Source: Hemibagrus wyckioides
Taxonomy: Eukaryota; Chordata; Actinopteri; Siluriformes; Bagridae
Reading direction: 5' to 3'
Assembly (NCBI RefSeq): GCF_019097595.1
Contig: NC_080720.1
Span: 22,392,852-22,456,851 of the forward strand
DNA length: 64,000 bases
The notes under the pieces were generated by a model, which saw nothing but the letters and a program-made list of their open reading frames with translations, was not told where the DNA came from and searched no databases. A program made the translations under genes and the position numbers. This document shows, in pieces, positions 34,196 to 45,992 of this stretch. Positions within the stretch are counted from its first letter, which is position 1; each line of letters opens with the position of its first letter.

Positions 34196-34585
34196 ATTAA
34201 ACATATAACACATATTTTTAATCATTACATCACAATTCTTTATTATATGCAAAAATATGGGTGTGTTTCACTAATGAAATATAGAAAGATGACATACATT
34301 CTGAGTAAATCTATATAATTTAGGCATTTAAAAAAAAGAAGCTCGAATGAACTCATTTAGTAAGTGTTCCTCTGTACACATTCACAGTACAGAGTTAAAT
34401 TGCTGGTTTGATTTTCGCATGCATGTTGTAAAGGGACAGTTGTGCATTGAAATGCTTGTTATAAGGCTCAGCTACCTTACAGCTGTGAAATTCAAAATAC
34501 ACTGTATACATAAAAAGGAGACATATGAAGAAGAAGGAGAAGGAGAGGGAAGAACAAAAACCTGTACAAATGCAATATACCTATA
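34196..34585. other. Unique AT-rich DNA
   Basis: Nothing recognised. Confidence 0.4.
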
Positions 34586-34815
34586 GGAGCACTGGTGGCT
34601 CAACAGTTAAGGCTCTCAGATGGTTGGGAGTTCAAGCCCTAGCATTGCCAAGCTAATACTGTTGGGCCTTTGAGCAAAACCCTTAACCCTCTCTGCTCCA
34701 GGTATGCTGTATCATGGCTGCCCCTGTGCCCTGACCTCATCCTCCTAATAAGCTGGGACAGAAGAAACAAATTTCACTGTGCTGTAATGCATATGCGACA
34801 AATAAAGACTTGCAC
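34586..34815 (+). mobile_element. tRNA-derived SINE family B, copy 3 (best preserved)
   Basis: GGTGGCTCAACAGTTAAGG (A box) and GGAGTTCAAGCCCTAGC (B box) lie about 35 bases apart, as in a Pol III promoter. Next are TTGGGCCTTTGAGCAAAACC, CTCTGCTCCAGGTATGCTGT and a tail region AATTTCACTGTGCTGTAATG ending GACAAATAAAGACTTGC. No protein. Copies at 9300 and 30735 share all blocks. Confidence 0.88.
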
Positions 34816-35492
34816 TACAGTATGTACATAATAAGGAGACATATGAGAGAGAAGGAGGAGAAGAGGGAAGAAAAATCTTTGAAGAATATGTGAACAAGAA
34901 TGCAAAAGGTATTATAAATATAGAAGAATACAGTAAGCAGATGAAGGAGCAGTACAAAGTAGCATTGACATAGTAATAATCCAATTTTCTGAATATAATA
35001 ATAACTATGAATAATATATTGCACAGAGACAGAACTGACCAGCAGCAAGTGAAATATATCTATATTTAAACATATATTCTTGTTTAACCCTTGAAAATTT
35101 ACTCAGGATTTATTAACCAAGTACAGTTTAATCACAAGGAACAATCTTTAATATGTATAGCACGTATACTTAGCTCTTCTGTGCCAGTCCCCCGCCTTAT
35201 GGGACAGTACCGAGTGCATTGTTTTCCAGACTGTGGTCTTATGCTGGAAGCAGTAGGTCATCCGGGGATTTCTCCAGGAGACCTGTGCCAGTGTTGCTGT
35301 TGTGATTATGGATATGCCTGTATATGTTACCCTGCCTATACCTAGACCTATACACTTGAATGCTGCATCGTCTAATTTCACATTACGGCCAGTTCAACAC
35401 ATTTCTCTGTTTGTTAATTTTCTTGCTAGATTTGATATCTATGTATTTAAGTGTCAGATGTACCTAAGACTTGAACTCTACTTTTTGATATT
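34816..35492. other. Unique DNA
   Basis: The 35160-35350 part is GC-richer, with an 84-codon plus frame starting MKIYSGFINQ that I do not recognise and consider fortuitous. Confidence 0.35.
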
Positions 35493-35640
35493 CATTTAAA
35501 TGTATTTGTATAATGCTTTTAACAATGGACATTGTCTCAAAGCAGCTTCACAGAAGTATAAAAAGTTTAAGTTACTATTTATCCCTAATGAGCAAGCCTG
35601 AGGTAAAGGTGACAAGGAAAAACTTCCTCTTCCCATCCTG
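35493..35640 (-). mobile_element. Dispersed repeat family C, copy 3
   Basis: TGCTTTTAACAATGGACATT, GTCTCAAAGCAGCTTCACAG, CCTAATGAGCAAGCCTGAGG and GACAAGGAAAAACTTCC are the reverse of the family landmarks. Truncated beyond about 35640. Confidence 0.75.
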
Positions 35641-35698
35641 CATCATGGTCTAACTACACACTCACTTCCATGATCACAGTTGATTACTATTTCTAATC

Positions 35699-35724
35699 AC
35701 ACACACACACACACACACACACAT
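35699..35724. repeat. (AC)n microsatellite
   Basis: About 13 AC units. Confidence 0.95.
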
Positions 35725-36180
35725 TGTATTTGAGTACAATGGCATAAAAATAATAACAAAAATAACGGCTCATTATAATCATGTAATCCAAGTAATTAAA
35801 ATTTGTTTATCTGCTATTGATGTTTAGTGAAATGAACCATTTAAAAAAAAAATCAATTGTCTTTTTATAATTTAACTCATTTTACATGACTTTTTTCCAA
35901 CCTTACCTTAACCTTAACACACAAGAAAATGTTTTTTCTTGTGTGTGTGTAATATTATTGCTTCATTTTTTTTAAATTGAGACACCACACATTGCTCTCC
36001 ACAGTGCAGTGATGAACTTTCAATGCCACATTTTTCTTGCATAACATTTCACTTCAAAGCACACTAACAAAGCTTACTGCACTTCAATCCTGTACAAGCA
36101 TCACCGTCTCTTCATCTAATCAATAGTTAGCTCTTAATGCAGCATCTCTTTATCCCAGCCTTTGCTTCCCCAGACACTCT
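35725..36180. other. Unique AT-rich DNA
   Basis: Nothing recognised. CAAGAAAATGTTTTTTCTTG near 35921 is a short inverted repeat. Confidence 0.4.
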
Positions 36181-36210
36181 GCCCCCCCCCCCCCCACACA
36201 CACACACACC
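36181..36210. repeat. C-run followed by (CA)n
   Basis: About 13 Cs (36183-36195) run into about 7 CA units. Confidence 0.93.
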
Positions 36211-36235
36211 TTACCCCCATCCACTGGGTGACTGG

Positions 36236-36480
36236 AGGAGGGCATAATTGCTGAAAGCTTTCGGGTTTGATTAGTTAGTGTGCAGCTCGTTAATTCACGC
36301 CTAATTAAAGAAGTGAAATGAGATGAGACACAGGGCTGACTAAATAATTGAGCTGAGCGCTCTTATACACCAATAAAATCAATGAGGATGTCATCTCAAC
36401 CAATAATTGGACAATATTTATTTACACCAATGCAATAGCTTTGCAATATAATATCAAATCTATTGTCTGCCGAGAATTAT
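36236..36480. promoter_or_regulatory. Candidate enhancer-like conserved block
   Basis: Repeat-free sequence packed with homeobox and CCAAT-type motifs: GATTAGTTAG near 36271, GTTAATTCACG near 36289, CCTAATTAAAG near 36300, ACACCAATAAAATC near 36367, and CCAATAATTGG at 36400-36410, which is self-complementary except for its central base. The window has no gene nearby to test a target. Enhancer role is inferred from motif density alone. Confidence 0.3.
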
Positions 36481-37330
36481 TGTTGACTGTTAAGGAAGCA
36501 AATTATAATATTATGTGTGTGTTTTCTGACAGTTTAGGTTGATTTCCAACACTCTTGATAACTAAAACCTAAAATTCGCCCTCGATCTAATACTTTTTAT
36601 TTTTTTAATCTATGTTCATAAGATATGGACCACCACCTTTTTTCATCAACTGCTTGTTTTAGTACTGTTGTTTGGTAGAGGTTAGTGTACCTTGGCATGC
36701 ACACAGGATTGTCCACATACCTCTGAGGCATTCTGCATTTTATTTGCTTTTTTTTTGGATTACAATAGCACTTTTTTTTGGTTTTGGTGCACATGGTCAG
36801 CTTGAATGCTAAGTCATTAAAAGGCAAAAAGTAGAAGAACAAGAAAGCATAGTGACTTTCTTCTTTGGCTTATCGGGAAAGCTTAATAAATGTCACTACT
36901 ATCACAAAAGTAAAAGGAACATGCTACAACTGTCTGTGTAAATGGAATCTGAAAATCCAATACACTGGCAAAATAAAGGGACATAGAAGTTTAGAGGGAA
37001 CACATTTATTTATTTAGTTATTTACTTTTACAGCTGGATTGGCGATAATTCAGTATGAACAAAATTTTTTTGTTCAAAAAAGCTCACTACAATGGTCATT
37101 TTTTTATGCCTTCTGTTTTCACACTGTAATGACACATTTGTTCCTTTCGTTCATCTATGTTCTTGTATGCTTCTCCTGAAAAATTTGTGAACAGTTGTCT
37201 AATGGAAAAGATAAAAAGAAGGATAGTTAAGTAAAGAAAGGTAGAAACAAAGGTCACAGTCACATATAAATGCTATTTTTAGTCTCAAAAGAGGAGCCGA
37301 GGGACATAAGCCATAGCTGAGGTGGTGCAA
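36481..37330. other. AT-rich unique DNA
   Basis: T-runs near 36740-36780; no gene recognised. Confidence 0.4.
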
Positions 37331-37335
37331 AGAGG

Positions 37336-37371
<36 letters not shown>
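37331..37371. repeat. (GA)n microsatellite
   Basis: About 20 GA units. Confidence 0.96.
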
Positions 37372-37379
<8 letters not shown>

Positions 37380-38999
37380 ATTTTTTTTATTAGAATTCTT
37401 ACAGAGCTTGTGATAATCCTGATACATTTGCTCTGCCAAGTTGGCTCAGCAGACGGCAGGCCCAAAATATTAAACACAACCCCAGTCTTCCTTACAAGTG
37501 AGATTTCAACCTGCTTTTTCTTTCTCTCATTTATGTCTTAATGCTTAGAGTCTTAGCTTTTTCCTTGTGCAGCAAAAGCAGACTGCATCCTCCTTACAGA
37601 CTACATCTTTTTTTTTTACCAGATTGTGTGACACCAGGGTGCAGACTGTGTTTCGAGTCATGTTAATATCTTAAGCAAACACTTATAGACCTTATGAGGA
37701 ACCTTTACCACTTGCAAAAGAAGCATTAATGTACAGGATATGAAAGAAAACTTGATGATTCGCAGCAGTATTTAGCATTCCCTTGGCTATTGTCAGATAT
37801 CTTCCTGCCAGGTGAATGTTGCAATTTGACCTTTGCCATTGCATGTACTTTACATTCATCTTGTTGAATTTTTATTTTGGTCCTTTCACCAGCACACATT
37901 CCCATGATGCATATGTGCTATTTGCCACATTTCTTGGCTGGCATTTAAATGTGACTCACTAAGGTATGTGGGCCTGACATTTTTGCAATAAGGTGGTGGT
38001 CCTCCTGGCTATTCTATTCTATATAGACCCATACATGCTCACTTTAATGCCTAGGTGTCTTGTTAGCGGCAAGTGAATAAATCTTTATGCAATAGAGATG
38101 CTTTGTGCATGGTGTTTTTATACTTTCTGCTGATTCCTGGATATGTTTCCTTCACTAAACCGCTCTTGAATTAGGATCACATTAGGGAATTGAATTAAAT
38201 CTACTTTATTTATGCTCAAGGGGGCACTAGGTAGCTGGGCAGATAAACCATCATTACCAACAAAGCAGAAAATGCATACAGATATAAACTTACTATCAGA
38301 AAGTTGCAGCAGTTAAGGGCTGTATTCAACGGTGGCAATGCAAGTTCAATAGATTAGTCAATATTTATGTGAGGAGAGTTATCTGTATTCGGATCCAGGC
38401 TGAGCAAACGGCCAAGTTGAAATCCCTGAACACAGTTCATGCCTTGGAGGTCACTTCCTTGGTGGGATCAGGCATTCTGTGGTATAGAAAATAAGCAGAT
38501 TGTTATTTTTCTGTCAACTGCAATAAAATATAGCATGAAAGCAAGAGGCAACAACAACAACAGTACTACTACTACTTCTAATAATAATAATAACAATAAT
38601 TAAGTCTACAAACAGCAATTTTGGGGGTCAAAAGACCTTGTAAGCCACACATTCACAAACATGCCCCAATTGTTGCCTAAGCAATCAAACAGAGACACTT
38701 CTTTTAGGCAAATTGATTCAAAGGAGTTGTAGTTTTATAAAGTGTATGTTTTGATAATGGACAATGGAGGAATTTTCTGACTTAAAGAGGAAAAATCTAG
38801 ATGAACAAATGGGCACATCAGGTTTTTTTGCCAGTGCATTTGCATTTGCAAGCACATTACACATGGAATAGTAAAATTCTTTTGATAATCTTTGTTTAGT
38901 TGGGTCTCAAGATGATGTGAGCCAAATTTGGAGAAGACTGGAAAAAAAAGTGGCTCTTAGACATAGAGAAGTATGTTTAATATGTTGTTGTAACCTTGA
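37372..38999. other. Unique DNA
   Basis: Contains small AAC/ACT/AAT runs at about 38548-38600. No gene or repeat family recognised; the 37490-38110 part is balanced and repeat-free. Confidence 0.4.
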
Positions 39000-39430
39000 C
39001 CAGTAGGTGGCACTGTCATGAAATTTGTTGTTCAGCCCCAGGTTAAGTTTCTGAAGAGGTCTACAAAGTTTTGTGTCAGTGATCATAGTCATTGCTGAGA
39101 TACAGCCTCACATCCTGTACGGTTGCATTGCGGTCACAGTACTTGACCCGTTATGAGAAAACCATTTAAAGTATTTAAAATTCTTTTGTTGAGGTGTGAT
39201 AAATTTGGTGATGATATATGATGGCTATAATTTGTATGAAAAGAACTGAAAATCTGTTTTTGACCAAATCCAGGATGGCAGAAATTCTAATTAGATGGAA
39301 ATTGACATTAAAAGGTGCACTGAACTTGTCTTGAATCAGGGAATTCAGGGAAGCTTTTACAGATCTTTAGATTTTGGACAAAAGGTTATGACAAAAAATG
39401 TACATCCAAATTATGCCCAAATTTGACCCC
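39000..39430. mobile_element. Possible non-coding dispersed repeat
   Basis: CCAGTAGGTGGCACTGTCAT, followed by AAGTTTTGTGTCAGTGATCA and GAGATACAGCCTCA, resembles a common fish interspersed repeat with a GGTGGCGCTATG-like opening. There is only one copy here, so the call rests on remembered similarity. Confidence 0.28.
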
Positions 39431-39559
39431 ATTGTGGAACTTAGAACATTGGCAGCACTTGGCCCAACTTTCTTCTGAATGTTTTTAGACCCTTCCCAAT
39501 CACTGTGCCACAACTTTTACATTCGTTCGAGATTCTGGTCTTTGTTGTTATGATCACAT

Positions 39560-40353
39560 AACACAATTTCTCACTGAATACTGAGCAACTGTCATGTTCA
39601 TGAAACCAGTTTGAGAAGACTTTTGCTTTGTGGCATGGTGCATTTTGCTGGAAGTAGCCATTAAGAGATGGATAAATTATAGTCATGAAGGCATGCACAG
39701 GAATAACAACAAATAGACTGTGCCATTCAAGTGATGATTGCTTGGCATGATAAGGCCCAATATGTGTCAAGAACACATTCCCCACACTATTATTCTATTT
39801 CCACTAGCCTGGACTGTTGACACAAGGCAGGTTGGTCCATTGATTCATGCTGTTTGTGCCAAATTCTGACCCTACCATCTGTGTGCCTCAGCAGAAATCC
39901 ACATTCATCAGACGAAGCTACATTTTTTATAGTCTTCAACTGTCCAGTTTTGGTGATTCCTGTGCTTACTACAGACTCGGCTTTCTGTTACTGGTTGACT
40001 GATGTAAAACCTGATGAAATCTTCTGCTGTTATAGTTCATCCTCCTCAGTGTTCAATGAGCATCTTTCTGAGATGCTTTTCAGCTCAACACAATAGTCCA
40101 GAGTTGTTATCTGAGTTACTTTAGCCTTTCTATCAGCTCAAACCAGTCTGAATATTCTCCATTGTCCTCTCTCATCTACAAGGTATTTCCGCTGGCTGTT
40201 TTTTTTTTCACTGCACCATTCTGAGCAAACTTTAGAGACTGTTTTGTCTGAAAATCCCAGGAGATCTGCAGTTATAGAAATATGAAAACCAGCTTGTCTG
40301 GCACCAACACTCATGCCACAGCCAAAATCACTGAGATCACATTTTCCCCCCAT
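39560..40353 (-). pseudogene. Tc1-like transposase relic
   Basis: The minus-strand start MGGKCDLSDFGCGMSVGARQ (from 40353) matches the start of the DNA-binding region, followed by ITADLLGFSDKTVSKV with the helix-turn-helix pattern. Middle frames are broken. A later frame gives GNVFLTHIGPYH, then FQQNAPCHKAKVFSNWFHEH. In that segment the catalytic Asp of the usual DNAPCHKAK motif reads Gln-Asn (QNAP), so the Asp is lost. The C-terminal part with the DLNPIE segment is missing. Inactive. Confidence 0.82.
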
Positions 40354-40481
40354 TCTGATGGTTGATATGAACATTAACTGAAGCTGCTGGCTTGCATCCG
40401 CATGATATTATGAATAACACTGCTGCCACACGATTGGATGCATGAATGAGTAGGTGTTCCTTATAAAGTGCTCAGTGAGTG
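39560..40481 (-). mobile_element. Tc1-like element, 3'-truncated
   Basis: The right edge holds the outer end on the plus strand, GTGTTCCTTATAAAGTGCTC, then CAGTGAGTGTA with TA at 40482-40483. The same end motif, GTGTTCCTAATAAAATGCTC, occurs at 48390, so the family is present more than once. The opposite end was not found; the element is cut near 39560, after the FHEHD segment of its transposase. Confidence 0.78.
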
Positions 40482-42297
40482 TAAATAGCATGTAACTTCT
40501 ACTACTCATGCTTAAGTCAACTCTCTACAGCCCTGCTTGAACAAACCGTTGAAGGTGATTCAATTAAAACAAGTAATTAAAGCAAACAAGCACATGGAGC
40601 ACATGTAAATGAGAGTTAGTGTGTGAGTGTGTATAGTCTTTGTGGGAGCTAATTTTCCGAAAACAAAAACAAACCTAGATTTTGTTGTGAGGAATTGGTT
40701 TGATGAAGGAAATACAGCTCCCATGTGAAAACCTTTTGGTACGGATGTCAGAACACTGTGTGTGTGTGTGTGTACAAGCATCTGTGTAGAGCCAATGATT
40801 ATGACTGACTATTTGGCTCAAACCCAAAGGCTTTCATGTTTGTGTTGAGGGACCCAGCTTTGACAAAGCATGTCACATCATGTCAGATCTAATGAGACAC
40901 AGAAACCACTGGGAAGACCAGCAGTCTCACCTTCAGCAGCAGTTTTTTTAACAGTTTCCCCATAATTCTCCTCCACCACTGTCTGATTGTTATCCATAAA
41001 GGGGGTTCGCTAGTCCAGCTCGACAGCCTTTCCCAGACACACTGGCATGTCTCACTGGCATGCAGTAATTGACCATAACTCCAAGATGGTCTTATGATTG
41101 TAAAAATCCACGATTTGGCTCGTATAAGAACTTCTGAACAGTGAAGACTGTAATTAGGTGTTGGAGTTTGTGGATGTAACTTTTTTTCCAGCTCCATTCA
41201 TTTAAAATCCATTACAATTGCGCAGGTTTATAACAAATGCTGCAAATCTGATGTGGGAACACCAGTCTTTCTCGTCGTTCTCCACCTCAGCTTCACAGTT
41301 ACACAGACCTGCTATTTTTACCTTCGAAAGAAGGTCCAAAGGAAGTGAGCTGAAGCAGAGGTGGCAACCAAAGAGAGGGAGAGAATTACATTTATCACAG
41401 TTTACTGCTCTTCCATATTCATGTAAAACTCAAGTGCAAAGCATCAGTAATCAGTTCCACTTGCTGCTGAACATCTTAAGTGCAAACTGAATGTGCATTA
41501 TTGTAAGAGTGTCCAACACTGGCCTCTGTTCTGCTTCTGTGACTAAACCTCTCTCGTCTATATACACACCCACATGCACCCACCCACACGCGCACACACA
41601 CACACACACACACAGAGTAGGAGCTGAGCTTAGATAAAAGAGGCAGCTCCTGCATGCATAGTGTGCCACCTCTACAAATCACTTTGTCAAGCATGATTTT
41701 CACACTCGAGCTCCAGAAATATTACTCTGACCCCAGCCCACTCTGCATAAACAAAGTTCAACCAGACACGACCACTTCTACTTCTACATGCTACGCCATA
41801 TTGAAGAGATCACAGTTTTTCTTATCCCTTTCTTCTAAAAATATCCGACCGCTTCCTAGTTAACTAGAACAAATACGTTCAGGATGTAATGCTGGGCTTA
41901 ATGTTCTATTGCAAATTACTTGATTACAAATGAATTTCAGGCACGCCGTAAGCAAAAGCGAAAGCCATGTGTGAAGTGGTTTGATCGATTGTATATGTAC
42001 TGAATATGAGCAGTCAATACGTGCTTTGCTCTCTAGTGCTACAGTTCTTCCATTTCCTATTTAGATGGCTGCCGGATTTGTTTTGAGATAACATGATGCA
42101 TTTTGTATATAAATTTGGATATAATTTCCCTTGTGTGTTTATGAATTGTATTTAAAGTATCTACATGAACAAATTTCTGATGCATTTTATGACATGTACG
42201 ACTGTATAGAACTAAAAGCTAAAATCTGGTCTAATGATTTTGCATGTCTTCATGTAGCTACAAATTAATTCTTTAAAAAAACACAACAATCTACGAT
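40482..42297. other. Unique DNA with two small microsatellites
   Basis: (GT)n at 40757-40773 and (CA)n at 41592-41614. Open frames across 41451-41703 are microsatellite artefacts. No gene recognised. Confidence 0.45.
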
Positions 42298-42775
42298 GAA
42301 TCTTGTCCATTTTAGGGAGTCTGTGTCCACTGTAGACCCAGATTTCTGTTCTTGGCTGTCAGCAGTGGAGCCCAGTGTAGTTTTCTGCTGTGGTGGCTCA
42401 TCCACCTCAGGGTTCAAAGAGTGAATATTTGAGCTCCCGCAGCTGTCCTGTCAGCTCAAACCAGTCTGGCTGTTCTCACCTGTCCTTTCTCACTTCCTCA
42501 TTTCTACCTGCAAAACTGCTGTTCCCTGGATAAAGTTTTTTTTGTTTCTGCAAACTCCAGAGTAACTTGAGATGTTTGTGTAGGAAAATCCCAGAGGACA
42601 TATTTGAATGTACATTAACAAACAAGTCTGGCACCAATAACCATTCAAAGACACAGAGATGCCATTTTTCCAGGTTTTAATACTTGATGTTAACAATAAC
42701 TGAAGTTTGTGACCTGTATTTGCATCATGCTGCTGTCACATGATTAGCTTACTAGATAATGTAAGGGTAATAGGG
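42298..42775 (-). mobile_element. Tc1-like fragment, same family as 39560-40481
   Basis: The blocks CAGCTCAAACCAGTCTGGCT, GGAAAATCCCAGAGGACATA, GTCTGGCACCAATAACCAT and GATGTTAACAATAACTGAAG line up with CAGCTCAAACCAGTCTGAAT, GAAAATCCCAGGAGATCTGC, GTCTGGCACCAACACTCATG and GATATGAACATTAACTGAAG in 40130-40390. It covers the N-terminal transposase region and part of the flank only, with no intact frame and no terminal repeat. Confidence 0.75.
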
Positions 42776-42939
42776 TAATATGTGAGGGTAATGTATCGTT
42801 TATTTATTTGTTTAGAAATTAATATATAAATTCAGATTTGATTCATACAGTACACTGTAAAATCTGTGTGTTAATAAAAAAAAAACTTTCTGTACTTGTT
42901 TCTATCTGGCCTTTTAGATCTGCTTTCTTCTTGCCTAAT

Positions 42940-43200
42940 ACTTCTGGGGTTAAGGGTTTGAATCCTGGCTCTTCCCTGTGTATACAGGTTTTGCATGTTT
43001 TCCCTGTGCTTCACTGGGTATTTCGGTTTCCTCCCCCAGTCCAAAGACATGTGTTGTTGGCTGAGTAGTGTCTTTAATGTGTGAGTGTGTGTGTGTGTGT
43101 GTGTGTGCACGACTGTGTCCTGCAATGGACTGGCACCCTGTAAATAGTACCCTGTGTAGGATAAACACTACAGAAATGTAGTGGATTGATGGATGGATGT
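42940..43200 (+). mobile_element. SINE-like family A with internal (GT)n
   Basis: GGGTTTGAATCCTGGC (B-box-like), GTTTTGCATGTTTTCCCTGT, GGTTTCCTCCCCCAGTCCAA, a (GT)n run at 43080-43108, GCAATGGACTGGCACCCTG and GATGGATGGATG tail. The GT run sits where the family has a TGTGAGTGTG stretch and has expanded there. Confidence 0.78.
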
Positions 43201-43772
43201 TATCATTAATATTATTAATTATTTTTTTAAATAGTTTATATATATTTTTTTCTGCAGGGAATAACCTATTCACTCTAGAGTAGTAAACACTATTTTGACA
43301 AATTATCTTCCTTCCCTGACGTTTGGAATTGAACTTCTACCTTGTAGCAGAGGACATCCGACTCTGTCAGTTCATGTCTTTCCTAATTTAAAGCCTCACT
43401 GTTGACATGGACTAGATTACACTGAACCCTGTGCACCCTCTTCCTCTTCAAACACTCCCTGCTAGTTAAAAAGCAACTCACACACACACGTACACACACA
43501 AACTTGCTTTTAGACTTGCACTGTATATTATTAATGCACATTTTTTCCTTTTAGCCAAGCCATCTTTAGGATATATTCTTTGTAGTTATATTAAGTCATT
43601 GTTGGCCTGTGTTCATGGAAGTAATGTGTAGCATAACATTATGTAAGCACAGCCTTGCACCCTGAGCTCAATCAGCCTTTGCCTTTTTTTATTATCCCGG
43701 AAGCACTGCTTGCCTAAAATTTACATCTAACTCCATGAGTAGAGTTATAAATACATTAAGATAAACTATTCA
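43201..43772. other. Unique AT-rich DNA
   Basis: Nothing recognised. Confidence 0.4.
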
Positions 43773-43815
43773 TACACACATACACACACACATACACACC
43801 GAGACAGACAGAGAC

Positions 43816-43864
<49 letters not shown>

Positions 43865-43872
43865 GAGAGATA
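43773..43872. repeat. (CA)n-(GACA)n-(GA)n compound microsatellite
   Basis: CA-rich start, GACAGA units near 43802-43822, then about 25 GA units. Confidence 0.95.
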
Positions 43873-43879
43873 ATGCAGT

Positions 43880-44760
43880 GTGCGGGAAGCTTGCTCTATC
43901 TGCAGCATCTAAGTGCTGTCTCCGGAGTTCTGCCAGTGGCTTGACAGGAGCAAATAAATATGAATTGATCGATGCTAAGCTGCCGCTGGTGTCGGGAACT
44001 GTGTTATGATGTTTATAGAGGAGAGAAGAGGATGGAAAGGTAATGGGTCTTCCAACTTTCACTAATCTAAGGGTTCTGATTTTCATATCACATCTACGCC
44101 TGTATGCTCTGTTCGCCTGTTGTATTTATTTATCATTAGCCTCACCAGGTTTGGCCCACCAGAGTGTCTTCATAAAGAAGACAAATGAAACATTTTCGGT
44201 AGTCGCTGCTAAGACGTTTATTCAGCACTATACTGATCCTGATAGATGTTAACAACAGACAATTATTGTTCATCTAATGCACGGGCTGCCCCTGAGAAAT
44301 ACTGACAGAGTGTATCAATCCCCTTGATGTATGATAATACCTGGGTGTTTGTCCCCCCAATCTGTCACTGCTGTGTTTAATGAATTATGAATTGCACCTA
44401 TGGTTTTCAGAGCACATTTAATAGCTCTAGTTGTTTTGGTTTCTACCCATCACGTGGGAAGTTCACACTGCCCCACATATGCACTATGGAAGTGTTTCCA
44501 ATTAGATCCCAAATGCCACTGAAACAGAAGATCCCTTGGTGTTTTATGAATAGGACCACTCCCAGGGCAATAGATATTATATCTCATTACCAGCACAGCG
44601 GTCCACCTGGGGATTGTGCTCAGGCAAGTTGAGCGCTTAGGCAATTGGCTTCTCTCGTACTCTCTCTCTAAGCCTCTTTGTGAAACTGATTGAGTTTGCT
44701 CTCCCAAAACACCCATTTAATGTCAAACTCAAATATGGTCTGACCTCAATTTCCATGAAA
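43880..44760. other. Long non-repetitive block, candidate conserved non-coding element
   Basis: About 880 bases of balanced, repeat-free sequence with TGAATTATGAATTGC (44379-44393), TTCATCTAATGCACGG (near 44269) and an E-box CACGTG at 44452-44457. No credible frame; the 80-90 codon frames overlap on both strands and lack domains. Confidence 0.3.
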
Positions 44761-45406
44761 ATGCTCGTGTAATATGTGCATGCAGCAGTTTATTTTTAAG
44801 CCGACTGAACACTATTTGTGAATTACACATTCCAAATGAGAAACTCACAGCAGGCATGGAATAATTACACAAATCCTGCACTTAAAAAAGTGGCAGTAAG
44901 TTGTTGTGATGTAGTTTGATTCTTGTGAAAGATAATATCAAATTATATCTTAGTTCATTTACCTGAACTAAATTGTGTCTACATAGCAAAAGTAAAAGAA
45001 GATGCTGCTGCATGTACAACCTGCTGTAATGATGCTAGAGTAAAGGATGGAATTACATTCAATATATAAATGAGTTGGTTTCTTTGCCAGACAAAACTCA
45101 CTTGTGTTTGAATTTAACTTAATGCTCTATTATATAGGGGTGCATGTATTTATTTATTTATTTATTAGATATTATTATGTATGGAATTTGGAGTCACTCA
45201 GTGAATCTCTAGATTCAGAAGACACAGTGGTATTTGTAACTCCTCATCTATAATTTAAACAACAGTTTTGTGTGCTCTTCTATTTCAACAACAATACAGG
45301 TAGCATGAAATCACTTCTAGAATTCCAATAAATTTTGTGAATTTATATTGGATAATGGACATAGACATTAAGAATCAAATAAGAATTGTCAGTGTTTATA
45401 TGATTA
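44761..45406. other. AT-rich unique DNA
   Basis: Contains a short (TTTA)n run at about 45148-45167. Confidence 0.4.
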
Positions 45407-45461
45407 TAATAATAATAATTAAAATAATAATAATAATAATAATTATTATTATTATTATTAC
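45407..45461. repeat. (AAT)n/(ATT)n microsatellite, self-complementary
   Basis: AAT units at the left turn into ATT units at the right, so the tract can fold on itself. Confidence 0.93.
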
Positions 45462-45676
45462 AATTTTATTGGTTAAATGCACAATCATACACATGTTTGC
45501 TACATGACATGAAATGCTTTTTATGACTATGCAAAAAGAAAAAATCAAATATGATTTATCAAAGAATAAATATAAAATACAATGAAATTAATGAAATAGC
45601 ATAAGGTAAAAATGGAATAAAATATAATAGGATGAAAAGGAAATAGCTGTGCAAAATAGATTAGCAAATGAAATAA

Positions 45677-45679
<3 letters not shown>

Positions 45680-45747
<68 letters not shown>
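45680..45747. repeat. (ATT)n microsatellite
   Basis: About 22 perfect ATT units. The Asn-run open frame on the minus strand is an artefact. Confidence 0.97.
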
Positions 45748-45886
45748 CCCATGTTCTAGATATAAAGACTTTGCACAATTTACATTATAATTTAGAATTT
45801 TGAAAATATTTAATAAACCTTTATAAATTGTCCTAAATATTTATTTATAGATATATATATATAAAAATTATGTCCTCCTGATCTCA

Positions 45887-45992
45887 TGATAGACAGCAGT
45901 AGAAAGCTGCAGTGATTTTGAATGATCATATATATATATATATATATATATGATCATTCAAAATCACTGCAGCTTTCTACTGCTGTCTATCA
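45887..45992. repeat. Perfect palindrome: 42-bp arms around (TA)11
   Basis: The left arm 45887-45928 (TGATAGACAGCAGTAGAAAG...) and right arm 45951-45992 are exact reverse complements over 42 bases. The 22-base centre is (TA)11 and itself self-complementary, giving a 106-bp uninterrupted palindrome. Outside it TCCTGAT also pairs on both sides, with an 8-base insertion on the left. No coding capacity. Confidence 0.97.

Noticed and set aside
34586..34660. tRNA gene candidate (A and B boxes)
   Set aside because: The cloverleaf arms do not pair and the sequence continues into a SINE body found in two other copies.
45545..45778. Asn-run open frame
   Set aside because: Direct translation of the (ATT)n microsatellite.
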